Assembly: GCF_016907475.1 (NCBI RefSeq)
Contig: NZ_JAFBCA010000001.1
Location: 1,798,001 to 1,862,000 of the forward strand
Direction: 5' to 3'
Length of the DNA stretch: 64,000 bases
Source: Nocardioides cavernae
GTDB lineage: Bacteria > Actinomycetota > Actinomycetes > Propionibacteriales > Nocardioidaceae
Below are positions 42,973 to 50,701 of this stretch, one piece after another. The number at the start of each line of letters is the position of its first letter. Within the stretch, counting starts at the first letter, position 1. The notes below the pieces were generated by a model. It searched no databases and was not told the DNA's origin. It worked only from the letters and a program-made list of their open reading frames with translations. The translations under genes were made by a program, and so were the position numbers.

Positions 42973-43818
42973 TCAGCGACCGCGGAAGGCCGGCTTCTCC
43001 TTGGCCATGAACGCGTCGACCGCGGCGAGGTGGTCCTCGGTGCCGCCGGTCAGCGCCATCTTGTCGGCCTCGAAGGCCAGTGACTCCGCCAGCGGGTGCG
43101 CGGCGGCGTACGCCACCGCCTGGCGGATCGAGCCGAACGCCACCGTCGGGCCCGACGCCAACCGCTCGGCGAGCTGGCCCACGGCCTGCGGGAGCTCCTC
43201 GGCGGTGACCACCTGCGTGGCCAGCCCCAGCTCGAGGGCCTCCTGCGCCGACACGGTGCGCGGGAAGTAGAGCAGCTCCATCGCCTTGGCGCGGCCGACG
43301 AGGCGCGGCAGGGTCCAGCTCGACCCGGTGTCGCAGGAGAGCGCGACGCCGGCGAAGGACGTGTTGAAACCGGCCGAGTCGACGACGATCCGGAAGTCGG
43401 CGGCGAAGGCCAGGCTCGCCCCGGCGCCGGCCGCGACGCCGTTGACCGCGGCGATGACGGGCTTCGGCATCGTCGCGAGGGCCAGCACGATCGGGTTGTA
43501 GTGCTGCTCGACGGTGTCCGACAACGGGATGTCCGCCTCGCCCTTCAGCCCGGCGAGGTGCTCCTTGAGGTCCTGCCCCACGCAGAAGGCGCGGCCGCTG
43601 CCGGTGAGCACCACGCACCGCACCTCCGGGGCCTCGGCCACCCGGTGGACGGTGTCGCGCAGCAGGTCCTTGGTGGCCACGTCGAGGCCGTTCATCGCGT
43701 CGGGCCGGTTGAGCGTGATCGTCGCGACGCCGTCCTGCACGTGGAGCAGGACGGGCGCGGTGCCGGTGCTGTCGGCCGCGCTGGATCCGGCGGGGCGGTC
43801 GGGCTGGGAGGTCGTCAT
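42973..43818 (-). CDS. Enoyl-CoA hydratase/isomerase
   Basis: 281-residue crotonase-fold protein. The oxyanion-hole loops are GRAFCVGQDLKEH and VNGVAAGAGASLAFAAD. The usual catalytic Glu position appears in FAGVALSCDTGSSWTLPRLVG, where Asp replaces Glu in the second place, as in PaaG-like isomerases, so its exact reaction (hydratase, isomerase or hydrolase) is open. ATG 43818 gives an N-terminal polar extension of about 20 residues. It diverges from DUF3117 and converges with the M14 gene. Confidence 0.88.
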   Translation of the reverse strand: MTTSQPDRPAGSSAADSTGTAPVLLHVQDGVATITLNRPDAMNGLDVATKDLLRDTVHRVAEAPEVRCVVLTGSGRAFCVGQDLKEHLAGLKGEADIPLSDTVEQHYNPIVLALATMPKPVIAAVNGVAAGAGASLAFAADFRIVVDSAGFNTSFAGVALSCDTGSSWTLPRLVGRAKAMELLYFPRTVSAQEALELGLATQVVTAEELPQAVGQLAERLASGPTVAFGSIRQAVAYAAAHPLAESLAFEADKMALTGGTEDHLAAVDAFMAKEKPAFRGR

Positions 43819-43885
43819 GGCCGCAGTCTGCCTGACCAACATCGGGTGTTTCCGCCCTGTGGTGCCGATCACGCGGGTCATGGGG

Positions 43886-43993
43886 GATAATGGACGCGTA
43901 CGACGCCGATCGAGGTGGCCGAACGACTCAGCCGCCTCGATTCGCATGTGAAGAGCCACATCCAGTGATGGCTGAACAGGAAGAGGTGCGCCG
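43886..43993 (+). promoter_or_regulatory. Promoter and structured 5' UTR of the DUF3117 gene
   Basis: GATAAT (43886-43891) is the most AT-rich -10-like hexamer I noticed here. The leader of about 95 nt contains an 11-bp stem, ATCGAGGTGGC (43909-43919) with GCCGCCTCGAT (43931-43941), with one G-U pair and an 11-nt loop. A small ATGTG/CACAT hairpin follows. The ribosome-binding site GAAGAGG precedes ATG 43994. No coding frame is seen in the 43819-43993 gap. Confidence 0.5.
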
Positions 43994-44161
43994 ATGGCCG
44001 CCATGAAGCCCCGCACGGGCGACGGACCGCTCGAGGTCACCAAGGAAGGACGCGGCATCGTCATGCGCGTCCCGCTCGAGGGCGGTGGACGGCTGGTGGT
44101 GGAGCTCAACGCCGAGGAGGCCTCGGCTCTCGGTGACGCCCTCAAGGACGTCGTCGGCTGA
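43994..44161 (+). CDS. DUF3117 small protein
   Basis: A 55-residue protein, MAAMKPRTGDGPLEVTKEGR... ending EEASALGDALKDVVG, recognisable as the actinobacterial DUF3117 family (Rv1211 type). It is a tiny beta-rich protein with a conserved RVPLEGGGRLVVEL core. Function unknown. The small size and high conservation suggest a regulatory or structural partner. It is 2 bp upstream of pepA and probably co-transcribed, with a long structured leader unlike most neighbours. Confidence 0.9.
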   Translation: MAAMKPRTGDGPLEVTKEGRGIVMRVPLEGGGRLVVELNAEEASALGDALKDVVG

Positions 44162-44163
44162 TC

Positions 44164-45717
44164 GTGCCCAGCACCGCACTGCCGCCCCAGGTCTCGCCGC
44201 CCGAGTTCGCACTGAGCCCCGCGCTGCCGCACCAGATCGGCGGCGCGGAAGTCTGGGCGTTCCCCGTCCTCCCCGATGAGGACGGGCCACTCCTCGGCCC
44301 GGGTGCCGACGAGGCCGGTGACGCCCTCGGCGTCGACCTGCTCGCCGCGCTCGAGGCGTCGCGAGCCACCGGTCGCACCGGCGAGCTGACCACGGTCCCG
44401 GTCGCCGGCCGCGCCACCGCAGACACGCCCGACGGGGCAACCGACGGGCCCGGCCTCGTGCTGCTCGTCGGTGTCGGCGAGGCGACCACGACCGACTTCC
44501 GTCGTGCCGGCGCTGCGCTGGCCCGCGCCACCAAGGACCGCGGCAACGTCGTGACGACGCTCGCGTCGATCGCGCCCGACGAGGGCCTCGGCGCCTTCGT
44601 CGTCGGGGCGATGCTCGGTTCGTTCGCCTTCCACTGGCGCTCCAACGGGCCCAAGGAGCGACCGGTCTCCCGGATCGTGCTCGCCGGCGTGGACGGCGAC
44701 GGCGCCGACGACGAGCTCGCCCGGGCGATCGCGCACGGCGGCGCCGGCTGGCGCTCCCGCACCCTAGCGACCGTCCCGGCGAACCTGAAGACCCCGGCCT
44801 GGCTGGCCGAGCAGGCCGTCGAGGTCGGCGAGCACGCCGGCCTCGAGGTGCAGGTCTGGGACGACGCGCGGCTCGAGGCCGAGGGCTTCGGCGGCATCCG
44901 CGCCGTCGGCGGCGCCTCCGTCAACGAGCCCCGGCTGATCCGCATGGACTACACCCCGCGCGGGGCCACCAAGCGCATGCCCACAGTGGTCCTCGTCGGC
45001 AAGGGCATCACCTTCGACACCGGCGGCCTCGACATCAAGCCCAGCGAGGGCATGCTGACGATGAAGCGCGACATGAGCGGCGGCGGCGCCGTCATCGCCA
45101 CCATGGCTGCACTCCGCGACGTCGACTGCCCGATCCGCGTCGTCGGCCTGGTGCCGGCCGCGGAGAACGCCGTCAGCGGCTCCGCGATGCGCCCCGGCGA
45201 CGTGATCACCCACTTCGGGGGTCGCACCTCCGAGGTCAACAACACCGACGCCGAGGGCCGCCTCGTGCTGGCCGACGCGATGGCCTACGCCGTCAGCGAG
45301 CTCGCGCCGGCCGCCCTCGTCGACATCGCCACCCTCACCGGTGCGATGAAGGTGTCGCTCGGCCAGTGGACCGGCGGCTACTTCGCCAACCACGAGGGCC
45401 TGGCCGACCAGGTGCGAGCCGCGTCGGCCGCGTCGGGTGAGAACACCTGGCGGATGCCGCTCGTCGCCGACTACGAGGACAAGGTCGCCTCCGGCATCGC
45501 CGACGGCGACAACGCCGCAGGAGGCGCCGGCGCGATCACGGCCGCGCTCTTCCTCCAGCACTTCGCCGGCGACGTGCCGTGGGCACACATCGACTTCGCC
45601 TCCGCCGCGGAGTCGCCGACCGACCGCCACGAGTGGACCGCCGGCCCCAGCGGCTGGGGTCCGCGCCTGCTGCTGAGCTGGCTCGGCTCCGACGACCCGC
45701 TGGCCGGGATCGTCTGA
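44164..45717 (+). CDS. pepA: Leucyl aminopeptidase (M17)
   Basis: 517 residues. The C-terminal catalytic domain has the two-metal motifs VGKGITFDTGGLDIKPSEG (Lys and Asp ligands), KRDMSGGGAV and the family hallmark NNTDAEGRLVLADA. It releases N-terminal amino acids in the cytoplasm and is usually a hexamer. The N-terminal macro-like domain runs to about residue 190. GTG 44164 follows the DUF3117 stop by 2 bp, and the stop shares a base with the next ATG (TGATG). Confidence 0.95.
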   Translation: MPSTALPPQVSPPEFALSPALPHQIGGAEVWAFPVLPDEDGPLLGPGADEAGDALGVDLLAALEASRATGRTGELTTVPVAGRATADTPDGATDGPGLVLLVGVGEATTTDFRRAGAALARATKDRGNVVTTLASIAPDEGLGAFVVGAMLGSFAFHWRSNGPKERPVSRIVLAGVDGDGADDELARAIAHGGAGWRSRTLATVPANLKTPAWLAEQAVEVGEHAGLEVQVWDDARLEAEGFGGIRAVGGASVNEPRLIRMDYTPRGATKRMPTVVLVGKGITFDTGGLDIKPSEGMLTMKRDMSGGGAVIATMAALRDVDCPIRVVGLVPAAENAVSGSAMRPGDVITHFGGRTSEVNNTDAEGRLVLADAMAYAVSELAPAALVDIATLTGAMKVSLGQWTGGYFANHEGLADQVRAASAASGENTWRMPLVADYEDKVASGIADGDNAAGGAGAITAALFLQHFAGDVPWAHIDFASAAESPTDRHEWTAGPSGWGPRLLLSWLGSDDPLAGIV

Positions 45718-46055
45718 TGCTCGGACTCACCGTCCGCTGGTCGCTGGCCGACGCGCCGGAGGGGGTCGAGGAACAGCTCGCGTCCTACGTCGCCGAGACC
45801 TCGCACGCCCGGTTCACCGGGATGGCCGGGCTGCGCTTCAAGACCTGGCGCCAGGTGCCGGGGGAGTGGTTCGAGGGCTGCTACGTCTTCGCCACGAGCG
45901 AGGCGCGGGAGGACTTCCAGCGCACCTTCACCGAGGGTGCCGACGACGCGCCCGGCACCCGGATGATCGGGAGCCCGCCGATCCTCGTCGAGGCGTGCGA
46001 CGTCGTCGCGATCGCCGAGGGCTGGGACGGCTTCACGGCCGCCCCGCGTCTCTAG
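45717..46055 (+). CDS. YdhR-like small protein (dimeric alpha/beta barrel)
   Basis: 112 residues: MLGLTVRWSLADAPEGVEEQLASYVAET, then the strand-loop block MAGLRFKTWRQVPGEWFEGCYVF and EAREDFQRTFTEG. This pattern resembles YdhR-type monooxygenase-like proteins of the ABM fold, but I see no catalytic residue that proves enzymatic activity. The TGATG overlap couples it to pepA. It ends 19 bp before the convergent methyltransferase gene. Confidence 0.6.
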   Translation: MLGLTVRWSLADAPEGVEEQLASYVAETSHARFTGMAGLRFKTWRQVPGEWFEGCYVFATSEAREDFQRTFTEGADDAPGTRMIGSPPILVEACDVVAIAEGWDGFTAAPRL

Positions 46056-46074
46056 CCTCGACCGGACGCGCAGG

Positions 46075-46734
46075 TCAGGCCTCGGGGGCCCATTCCTTCT
46101 TCGCGGCGAGCAGGCCGTCGCCGACGGGCAGCAGCACCGGCACGAGCGCCTCGTGCTCGAGGATCGTCCGGCCGAGGTCGCGGATGGTGACGGTCTCCTC
46201 GTCGCGCTGGGCGGGGTCGGCGACCCGGTCGTGCCACAGCGCGTTGTCGAACGCCACGACCCCGCCGGGGCGCAGCAGTCGCAGCGCCTCCTTGAGGTAG
46301 GCGGCGTACTCGCGCTTGTCGCCGTCGCAGAAGACCAGGTCGTAGTGGCCGTCGGTCAGGCGGGGCAGCACGTCGAGCCCGGCTCCCGCGATGGTGCGGG
46401 CGCGGTTGCCGGGGATCCCGGCCTCGGTGAACGTCTCCTTGGCGAGGCGCTGGTGCTCGGCCTCGATGTCGACGGTCGTGAGCACGCCGTCGGCACGCAT
46501 GCCGCGCAGCAGCCAGAGCCCGGACACGCCCGTGCCGGTGCCGATCTCGACGACCGCGCGCGCGTCGAGCACGGAGGCGAGGAAGCGCAGGGCGGCGCCG
46601 ACGCCGGGTCCGACGGGGGCCACCCCCACCTCCTCGGCGCGGCTGCGGGCGGCGGCCAGGAGCTCGTCCTCGGCCACGAACGTCTCGGCGTAGGTCCAGC
46701 TCGCGGGCTTGATCGGCGCGGTGTTGTTCGGCAC
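46075..46734 (-). CDS. Class I SAM-dependent O-methyltransferase (Rv1220c-like)
   Basis: 219 residues with SAM motif I AVVEIGTGTGVSGLWLL, the acidic residue in LTTVDIEAEHQ, metal and substrate block YDLVFCDGDKREYAAYL, and VVAFDNALWHDRV. This matches the catechol O-methyltransferase/TrmR-like group. I use GTG 46734 (VPNNTAPIKPASW), which lies 7 nt after TAGAGT (complement of 46742-46747), instead of an extension eight residues longer. In M. tuberculosis the homologue Rv1220c is also divergent from sigE. Confidence 0.88.
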   Translation of the reverse strand: MPNNTAPIKPASWTYAETFVAEDELLAAARSRAEEVGVAPVGPGVGAALRFLASVLDARAVVEIGTGTGVSGLWLLRGMRADGVLTTVDIEAEHQRLAKETFTEAGIPGNRARTIAGAGLDVLPRLTDGHYDLVFCDGDKREYAAYLKEALRLLRPGGVVAFDNALWHDRVADPAQRDEETVTIRDLGRTILEHEALVPVLLPVGDGLLAAKKEWAPEA

Positions 46735-46741
46735 GCGGGCG

Positions 46742-46747
46742 ACTCTA
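46742..46747 (-). promoter_or_regulatory. Leaderless -10 box of the methyltransferase gene
   Basis: TAGAGT on the minus strand ends 7 nt before GTG 46734. Confidence 0.55.
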
Positions 46748-46773
46748 TCGCGCGGCAACCGCCGGACGTGGCC

Positions 46774-46800
46774 GGGAACACACGGACCGCCTCGGTCGTT
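46774..46800 (+). promoter_or_regulatory. ECF-type (SigE-like) promoter upstream of sigE
   Basis: GGGAAC (46774-46779) is followed after 17 bp by CGTT (46797-46800), the arrangement expected for an ECF sigma factor of the SigE/SigH type. A second GGGAAC at 46852-46857 is followed by TAGCGTC (46874-46880), which also contains a housekeeping-type TAnnnT box. Autoregulation of sigE is inferred. Confidence 0.5.
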
Positions 46801-46937
46801 GGAGGCGGTGACCCGGGCAGAAGTTCTTGGTCGGTCCGCATGTGGTTCACAGGGAACTCTCAGGCGGGATACCTAGCGTCAGGAAGGACATCGAACCGTT
46901 GCAGCTGCGGTCGAGGAAGACGAGCCAGGGAGCACCC

Positions 46938-47537
46938 GTGGGTGATCACGTCGACACCGCAAGCGATGTCGTCGACGTGCCCACGTGGGACGAGGTCGTG
47001 GAGCAGCACTCCGACCGGGTGTTCCGCCTGGCCTACCGCCTGACGGGCAACCGGCCCGACGCCGAGGACCTCACCCAGGAGGTCTTCGTGCGGGTCTTCC
47101 GTTCGCTCGACACCTACACGCCGGGCACCTTCGAGGGCTGGCTGCACCGCATCACCACCAACCTCTTCCTCGACGGTGCGCGCCGCAAGCAGCGCATCCG
47201 CTTCGACCCGTTGTCCGACGAGCGCGCCGCCCGGCTGACCAGCCCGGCCCCGGCGCCCGAGCTCGCCGTGGCGGACCGGACCTTCGACGACGACATCGAG
47301 ACGGCGCTGGCGACGCTGCCGCCCGACTTCCGCGCCGCGGTCGTGCTGTGCGACGTCGAGGGCCTCAGCTACGAGGAGATCGCCGAGATCATGGATGCCA
47401 AGCTCGGCACCGTGCGCTCGCGCATCCACCGCGGTCGCACGATGCTCCGCAAGGCCCTCGCGCACCGCGAGCCGGCTGCGGGGCGCTCGCGCTACTCGGG
47501 TCCCGTCGCCCCTCACCCCCGCGGGCCGGTGTCGTGA
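46938..47537 (+). CDS. sigE: ECF RNA polymerase sigma factor SigE
   Basis: 199 residues. Region 2 is in [34 protein letters not shown] and [16 protein letters not shown]. Region 4 runs from [45 protein letters not shown]. It directs transcription of envelope-stress genes. GTG 46938 has AGGGAG 5 nt upstream. Longer in-frame starts at 46827 and beyond exist, and mycobacterial sigE also has alternative starts. rseA and htrA follow in a coupled operon, as in M. tuberculosis. Confidence 0.93.
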   Translation: MGDHVDTASDVVDVPTWDEVVEQHSDRVFRLAYRLTGNRPDAEDLTQEVFVRVFRSLDTYTPGTFEGWLHRITTNLFLDGARRKQRIRFDPLSDERAARLTSPAPAPELAVADRTFDDDIETALATLPPDFRAAVVLCDVEGLSYEEIAEIMDAKLGTVRSRIHRGRTMLRKALAHREPAAGRSRYSGPVAPHPRGPVS

Positions 47538-48055
47538 TGAGCCACCTCGGATCACGGGTCAGCGCACTCCTCGACGGTCGCCTCGCGCCGGAGGAGGAGG
47601 AGCGCTGCTGGAGCCACGTCCACGCGTGCCACGCGTGCCGCGACCTCGTCGAGCAGGAGGGGTGGGTCAAGACCCAGCTCGCCCAGCTGTCCTTCGGTCC
47701 GGGCCAGCCCTCCCACGACTTCAAGTCGGAGCTGGTGGGCCGCTGCTCGTCGATGCAGCCCGGCCACGGCCTGGTCGCCCCGCAGTTCCCGACCTCGCGC
47801 CAACGCCCGCGCCGAGGCCTCGTCGCCATCGGCGGCGGCGCAGCGAGCGCCTGCGTCGTCGGCGTGCTCGCGCTCGGCGTGGCCGGCGCCCCGCGCGTCG
47901 ACCCCCGGCCGCCGGTCACCGACCTGAGCCGGCCGACCGGTCCCGCGAGCCCGGCCGTCACCGGTGACGACCGCGCCGCCCGTGGACCGGTCTCACCCTC
48001 CCGGACGCCCCTGGCCGAGCGCCTTGTGGCGATCCGGGAGAAGATTGCTCCGTGA
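47537..48055 (+). CDS. rseA: Zinc-containing anti-sigma factor (RseA-like)
   Basis: 172 residues that probably bind and inhibit SigE. The ZAS motif HxxxCxxC appears as HVHACHACRDLVEQE near residue 30. A hydrophobic segment (GLVAIGGGAASACVVGVLALGVAG) could be a membrane anchor, unlike the wholly cytoplasmic mycobacterial RseA. ATG 47537 shares its first base with the sigE stop; GTG one codon earlier is also possible. Its TGA overlaps the htrA start as GTGA. Confidence 0.88.
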   Translation: MSHLGSRVSALLDGRLAPEEEERCWSHVHACHACRDLVEQEGWVKTQLAQLSFGPGQPSHDFKSELVGRCSSMQPGHGLVAPQFPTSRQRPRRGLVAIGGGAASACVVGVLALGVAGAPRVDPRPPVTDLSRPTGPASPAVTGDDRAARGPVSPSRTPLAERLVAIREKIAP

Positions 48056-49611
48056 GCGACGAGCACAGGCCCGACGAGCAGACCCCGGACGAGCAGGTCA
48101 CCGACCAGCCGCTCCCGGGAGCGCAGGACGAGGAACCCACCCAGCCCCTGGCCGGCTGGCGCCCCACCGAGCCCGAGCCCGCTCCCGCCGCGCAGCCGGA
48201 GGGCCGTGTCTACGGCGCTGCCGACGACGCCGTCCCCGCGCACGCCGGTCCTGACGGTCCCGGCGCCGACGACGCCGCTGCGCCCCAGGACGGGATGCTC
48301 GACGGCCCGCCGCCGCACCGTGCGCCGTTCGGCGAGCCGCAGGCCCCGTCCCAGGAACAGCAACCCGGCGCCGGCCACGAGCCCGCAGCCCCGACCGTGC
48401 CGTACCCGACCCAGGGCCCCTACCCGCAGCAGCCCGGCCAGCCCGGCCAGCCCTGGTTCGGTCCGGGTCCCCAACCGCGCCCGATGTACGCCGGCCCGAC
48501 GACGGTCTCCCGCAAGATCCCGCTGTGGGTCTGGCCCGCGGTCGCCTGCCTCGCCCTGGTCGTCGGCATGCTCGGCGGGCTCGCCGGCGGCGCGATCCAG
48601 GACGAGCTGGCTGCCCGCCCGGGCACCAACGACAACGGGATCAACGGCGTGCGGACGCAGACCGCCGCACCGCTGGAGGCCGACAACGGCTCGGTCGCCG
48701 CGGTGGCGCAGGCGCTGCTCCCCAGCACCGTCCAGATCGTGGCCGAGCTCGACGGACGCGAGGGCGGCGCCACCGGCAGCGGCTTCGTGCTCGATCGCGA
48801 GGGCCACGTCGTGACCAACGACCACGTGGTCGCCTCCGCCGCCGAGGACGACGGCCCGATCGTGGTCATCGACCACCAGGGCCAGCGGCTCGAGGCGACC
48901 GTGGTGGGCCGCAGCTCGGTCTACGACCTCGCCGTGCTGGCCGTCGAGGGCGGCGGCAAGCTCGAGCCCGCGGCGCTGGGTGCCTCGCAGGTCCTGCGCG
49001 TCGGTGACCCCGTGATCGCCTTCGGCGCCCCGCTCGGCCTGAGCCAGACCGTGACCTCGGGCATCGTCAGCGCCCTCAACCGGCCGGTGACCACGTCGGG
49101 GCAGTCCGAGGACAACTCCTCCTACATCAACGCCGTGCAGACCGACGCCGCGATCAACCCGGGCAACTCCGGCGGGCCGCTGGTCAACCTGGCCGGCGAG
49201 GTCGTCGGGGTGAACTCCGCGATCGCCACCAACGGCGGAGCGTCCGGCGAGGCGGGCAACATCGGTGTCGGCTTCGCGATCCCGATCGAGCAGGTGCGCA
49301 CGACGGTCGACCAGATCCTCCGCACCGGCAAGGCGGAGTACCCCGTCATCGGAGCGCAGGTGCGCACGGGCGGCGAGCCCGACGCCGACGGAGCCACGAT
49401 CACCGAGGTCATGCCCGACACCCCGGCCGAGCGCGCCGGCCTGGAGAAGGACGACGTGATCACGGCGGTCGACGACCAGCCGGTCAACGACGGCATCGCC
49501 CTGATCGTGGCCATCCGCACCCACCTGCCGGGTGAGACCGTCGAGATGTCGGTGGTCCGCGGCGGCGAGGAGCGGGTCGTGCAGGTCGAGCTCGACGGCA
49601 AGGTCGGATAG
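48052..49611 (+). CDS. htrA: HtrA/DegP-type membrane serine protease with PDZ domain
   Basis: 519 residues. A long acidic, proline-rich cytoplasmic region (to about residue 155) is followed by one membrane helix (LWVWPAVACLALVVGMLGGLAGG). The trypsin-like domain has a triad of His (TNDHVVAS, near 261), Asp (VYDLAVL, near 292) and Ser (NPGNSGGPL, near 373), and a C-terminal PDZ domain starts around VIGAQVRTGGEP. It should degrade or refold damaged envelope proteins. It is the third gene of the sigE operon and a likely SigE target. Confidence 0.95.
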   Translation: MSDEHRPDEQTPDEQVTDQPLPGAQDEEPTQPLAGWRPTEPEPAPAAQPEGRVYGAADDAVPAHAGPDGPGADDAAAPQDGMLDGPPPHRAPFGEPQAPSQEQQPGAGHEPAAPTVPYPTQGPYPQQPGQPGQPWFGPGPQPRPMYAGPTTVSRKIPLWVWPAVACLALVVGMLGGLAGGAIQDELAARPGTNDNGINGVRTQTAAPLEADNGSVAAVAQALLPSTVQIVAELDGREGGATGSGFVLDREGHVVTNDHVVASAAEDDGPIVVIDHQGQRLEATVVGRSSVYDLAVLAVEGGGKLEPAALGASQVLRVGDPVIAFGAPLGLSQTVTSGIVSALNRPVTTSGQSEDNSSYINAVQTDAAINPGNSGGPLVNLAGEVVGVNSAIATNGGASGEAGNIGVGFAIPIEQVRTTVDQILRTGKAEYPVIGAQVRTGGEPDADGATITEVMPDTPAERAGLEKDDVITAVDDQPVNDGIALIVAIRTHLPGETVEMSVVRGGEERVVQVELDGKVG

Positions 49612-49623
49612 TCACCCCACGAC

Positions 49624-49869
49624 CTAGGTGTCGGACGATTCGGCTTCCGCGTCCACGAACGGGTGCTGGTCGACGAAGGTGCGCGTGTCGGCGTACATCC
49701 GCTGGATGAACTCCTCGAGCTGCACCCGCTCGACGCGCCACTGGCCCCGCCCACCGATCTTGATCGCCGGCAGCTCGCCGCGACGGACCAGCGCGTAGAC
49801 CTGCGCGCCGGAGGTGTTGAGCACCTCCGCGACGTCGGCGAGCGTCAGGAAGCGGGGGTCGTCGGCCAT
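49624..49869 (-). CDS. BldC-like/excisionase-type helix-turn-helix protein
   Basis: 81 residues: FLTLADVAEVLNTSGAQVYALVRRGELPAIKIGGRGQWRVERVQLEEFIQRMY is a MerR-like winged helix of the BldC/excisionase type. Actinobacterial BldC proteins bind DNA cooperatively at developmental promoters. This one has an acidic C-terminal tail (DAEAESSDT). ATG 49869 follows CACGAT by 6 nt, and the gene is convergent with htrA (12-bp gap) and divergent from the SAF-domain gene. Confidence 0.85.
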   Translation of the reverse strand: MADDPRFLTLADVAEVLNTSGAQVYALVRRGELPAIKIGGRGQWRVERVQLEEFIQRMYADTRTFVDQHPFVDAEAESSDT

Positions 49870-49968
49870 GGGGCCATCGTGCCACCGCGCGCCCGGCTCC
49901 CGTCGCCGCCCGGCCGTCCCTGTGGAGAGACAGGTGTGAAGTCCGGCTGGTGCGGCAATGATGGCATC

Positions 49969-50697
49969 GTGCCTCGGACCACCTCTCGGACCTTCTCTCG
50001 CGGCTCGTCCCGTCACGCCCCGTCGCCCGCCGCCTCGACGACCACCCGCGCCACCGACGTGCCGCCCGCCACGCGGGCCACGACGCCCGGGTGGCGAGAC
50101 CCGCGGTTGTGGATCGGGGTGGCCCTGGTGACGGGGTCGGTGGTGGCGGGCGCGCGCATCCTGTCCGGTGCCGACGACATGACCTCGGTGTGGGCCGCCT
50201 CGTCCGACCTGGTGGCGGGGCAGACGCTCACCGCCGACGACCTCGAGGCCACCCGGGTGCGCTTCGACGAGTCCGCCGACCACGACCGCTACCTCGGCGT
50301 CGACGAGGAGCTGCCCGCAGCGCTCACCCTCACCCGGCCGCTGTCGGCGGGCGAGCTGGTGCCGGCCGGCGCGCTGGGGGAGCAGGCGGCCGACGACACC
50401 GTGTCGTTGTCGATCGCGGTCGCCCCCGAGCACGTCCCCACCGACCTGGTCCGCGGTTCGCGGGTCGACGTGTGGGTCGTGGCCGACCGGACCCTCGCGC
50501 AGCGTCGCGGCGGTGCGGCCGCCGAGCTCGTCCTCGGCGACGTCGCGGTCCTCGACGCCCCGGTGGTGTCCGACGCCTTCGCATCGGCGACCAGCCGACA
50601 GCTCGTCCTCGCCGTCCCCGAGGCCGACGAGGAGCAGCTCGGCGAGGTCCTGGCCGCCGTCGGCGACGACCGGGTCCGCGTCGTCGGCAGGGGGTGA
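49969..50697 (+). CDS. SAF-domain membrane protein (CpaB/RcpC-like)
   Basis: 242 residues. A Ser/Thr/Arg-rich N-terminus leads to one hydrophobic segment (LWIGVALVTGSVVAGARIL), then a SAF domain with AASSDLVAGQTLTADDLEATRVRF and RPLSAGELVPAGAL. CpaB-type proteins help assemble Tad/Flp pili at the envelope, but the rest of that machinery is absent here. GTG 49969 follows an AATGAT box by 6 nt. The next gene, a CpaE-like ATPase, starts 4 bp downstream. Confidence 0.8.
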   Translation: MPRTTSRTFSRGSSRHAPSPAASTTTRATDVPPATRATTPGWRDPRLWIGVALVTGSVVAGARILSGADDMTSVWAASSDLVAGQTLTADDLEATRVRFDESADHDRYLGVDEELPAALTLTRPLSAGELVPAGALGEQAADDTVSLSIAVAPEHVPTDLVRGSRVDVWVVADRTLAQRRGGAAAELVLGDVAVLDAPVVSDAFASATSRQLVLAVPEADEEQLGEVLAAVGDDRVRVVGRG

Positions 50698-50701
50698 CGA
50701 C

